Source: an uncultured Prevotellaceae bacterium
GTDB lineage: Bacteria > Bacteroidota > Bacteroidia > Bacteroidales > Bacteroidaceae
Direction of reading: 5' to 3'
DNA length: 64,000 bases
Assembly: GCA_902800185.1 (NCBI GenBank)
Contig: CADCDK010000001.1
Coordinates: 30,023 to 94,022 of the forward strand
Every line of letters starts with the position of its first letter. The first letter of the stretch is position 1. The notes under the pieces are model-generated. The model made no database searches and had not been told where the DNA came from. It was given only the letters and a program-made list of their open reading frames with translations. Positions 62,761-64,000 of this stretch are shown here, piece after piece. Made by a program: the position numbers and the translations under genes.

Positions 62761-64000
62761 TTATTTGAATAATTCAAGTTTACTATTGCGTGCTTCCTCT
62801 ATCGACAGGAGTTTTTGTTGCTCTGTCTGGAAACTTGTGCGAAGCTCCTGATATTTCTCTGTCAGCTCACGTTTGTATTCTTCCTTCTCTACAGGATTCA
62901 AAATTCTGGATAGCGAGACGACATTCTGCGCAGCATCCTTCATCCAGAGGACAGGCCCCCCATACACGGGTGCAATCTTCAACGCCACATGCATCTGGCT
63001 CGTTGTCGCGCCACCTATCAGGATAGGAATCTGCAATCCCGCATGCTCCATCTCTACGGCGACGTTGACCATTTCCTCCAGCGACGGTGTTATCAGACCG
63101 CTCAATCCGATAGCATCAGCATGCTCTTCCTGGGCTTTTCTGACAATCTCCTCTGCGGGCACCATCACGCCCAAGTCTATCACTTCATAGTTATTGCAAG
63201 CCATCACGACTCCAACGATATTCTTGCCGATGTCGTGAACATCACCCTTCACGGTAGCCAGTACTACCCTGCCCGCCTTTGCCGAACCTTCCTTCCGCTC
63301 TTTCTCTATGAATGGCTGAAGTACGGCGACAGCCATCTTCATGGTACGGGCAGCCTTGACAACCTGCGGCAGAAACATCTTTCCCTGACCGAAGAGTTCG
63401 CCCACCTCATTCATCCCACTCATCAGCGGTCCTTCAATGATATCCACGGCATGCGGATAGACCGCCAACGCCTCCCGAATATCTTCTTCTATATGGTCTC
63501 CGATTCCTTTCCTGAGTGCATAGGCGAGGCGTGCGTCCAAGGGAAGTCCACGCCATTCCTCCTGTTTCTGAACCGTTTCCACCGTTCCTGCATTTTGCAG
63601 CTCTTTCTCATGGAGTTCATTTGCCAACGCAATCAATCGGTCTGCCGCATCTGAAGAGCGATTCAGGATAACGTCCTCTATGACCTCAAGCTGGTCGGCA
63701 GGAATATCCGAATATGCCACCTTGGTGGCAGGGTTGACAATGCCCATATCCATACCTGCCTTGATGGCATGATAGAGGAACACCGCATGCATGGCCTCGC
63801 GGATATAGTTGTTTCCACGGAACGAGAAGGAAAGGTTGCTCACTCCGCCACTCACATGAGCATGAGGCAGATGCTGCCGAATCCAAGCCGTTGCCCTGAT
63901 GAAGTCCAGCGCATAGCTGTTGTGTTCCTCCATTCCCGTCGCGACAGCAAGGATATTGGGATCAAAGATGATATTTTCCGGCCGCATACCCACGACATCG
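62761..64000 (-). CDS. metH: Methionine synthase, cobalamin-dependent (3' part; start outside the window)
   Basis: The reading frame continues past the window edge. The visible part holds the end of the pterin-binding domain ([24 protein letters not shown]), the cobalamin cap domain, and the B12-binding domain with [13 protein letters not shown] (the DxHxxG motif with the cobalt-ligating histidine) and GLSGLITPS. The protein stops after [14 protein letters not shown], where longer MetH proteins continue into the AdoMet reactivation domain; that domain is missing. This may be a natural short form, with reactivation supplied by another protein. The stop is 3 bases before the HAD start. Confidence 0.92.
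   Translation of the reverse strand, partial: DVVGMRPENIIFDPNILAVATGMEEHNSYALDFIRATAWIRQHLPHAHVSGGVSNLSFSFRGNNYIREAMHAVFLYHAIKAGMDMGIVNPATKVAYSDIPADQLEVIEDVILNRSSDAADRLIALANELHEKELQNAGTVETVQKQEEWRGLPLDARLAYALRKGIGDHIEEDIREALAVYPHAVDIIEGPLMSGMNEVGELFGQGKMFLPQVVKAARTMKMAVAVLQPFIEKERKEGSAKAGRVVLATVKGDVHDIGKNIVGVVMACNNYEVIDLGVMVPAEEIVRKAQEEHADAIGLSGLITPSLEEMVNVAVEMEHAGLQIPILIGGATTSQMHVALKIAPVYGGPVLWMKDAAQNVVSLSRILNPVEKEEYKRELTEKYQELRTSFQTEQQKLLSIEEARNSKLELFK

Overview
The window looks like a chromosomal segment of a Bacteroidota bacterium, most probably a Prevotella-type member of the Bacteroidales. The evidence is the promoter style (repeated TAnnTTTG −7 boxes, several with TTTG 19–20 bases upstream), the fused LpxC–FabZ protein, the DUF4295 protein behind L28 and L33, a DUF3078 outer-membrane protein, the malic enzyme–phosphotransacetylase fusion, and a leucine operon with two LeuA-type synthases. 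I see no rRNA, tRNA, CRISPR array, prophage or transposase. Most of the window is core housekeeping DNA.

Layout. 0.3–2.1 kb: L-fucose isomerase. 2.1–12 kb: a tightly packed plus-strand run starting from a near-consensus promoter: phoH, purC, ubiE/menG, aroE, a TPM-domain membrane protein, lemA, purM, prfA, pyrF and an HD phosphohydrolase. 12–18.5 kb: lipid A and envelope genes (lpxD, lpxC/fabZ, lpxA), miaA and a class A penicillin-binding protein. 18.5–22.7 kb: an EEP-family nuclease/phosphatase, pgk and an AspT/YidE-type antiporter. 22.7–23.4 kb: a gene-free repeat region (copy A). 23.4–26.7 kb: a minus-strand cluster tetR–HAD–lipoprotein–cdd. 26.8–31.6 kb: malic enzyme and a GH2 beta-galactosidase, convergent. 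31.7–32.7 kb: a candidate small RNA, then rplU and rpmA. 32.7–38.6 kb: a glycosyltransferase, mtaB, a 54-residue lipoprotein, comEC and a DUF3078 protein. 38.7–49 kb: pyrG, yidC, an S9 peptidase, an MFS transporter and a Kelch mutarotase–sodium symporter fusion. 49–50.1 kb: a ~1.1 kb inverted-repeat-bounded element (copy B). 50.1–56.3 kb: the leu operon. 56.4–64 kb: dnaB, ispE, rpmB–rpmG–DUF4295, cinA, tsaD, map, a HAD phosphatase and the 3' part of metH.

The least explained parts are non-coding. Two related repeat elements (22.92–23.37 kb and 49.0–50.1 kb) share an AT-rich core between inverted arms and a palindrome-plus-promoter block. The arms match within each copy but differ between copies. 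Copy B is bounded by ~90 bp inverted repeats, each carrying a terminator-like hairpin, and its right end supplies the last codons and stop of leuB. Copy B also carries the first 46 codons of an unknown gene behind a strong ribosome binding site. Other items worth a look are a promoter-to-terminator RNA unit at 31.8 kb, a 16-base palindrome shared by two intergenic regions, and 8-bp tandem arrays on both sides of the S9 peptidase gene.
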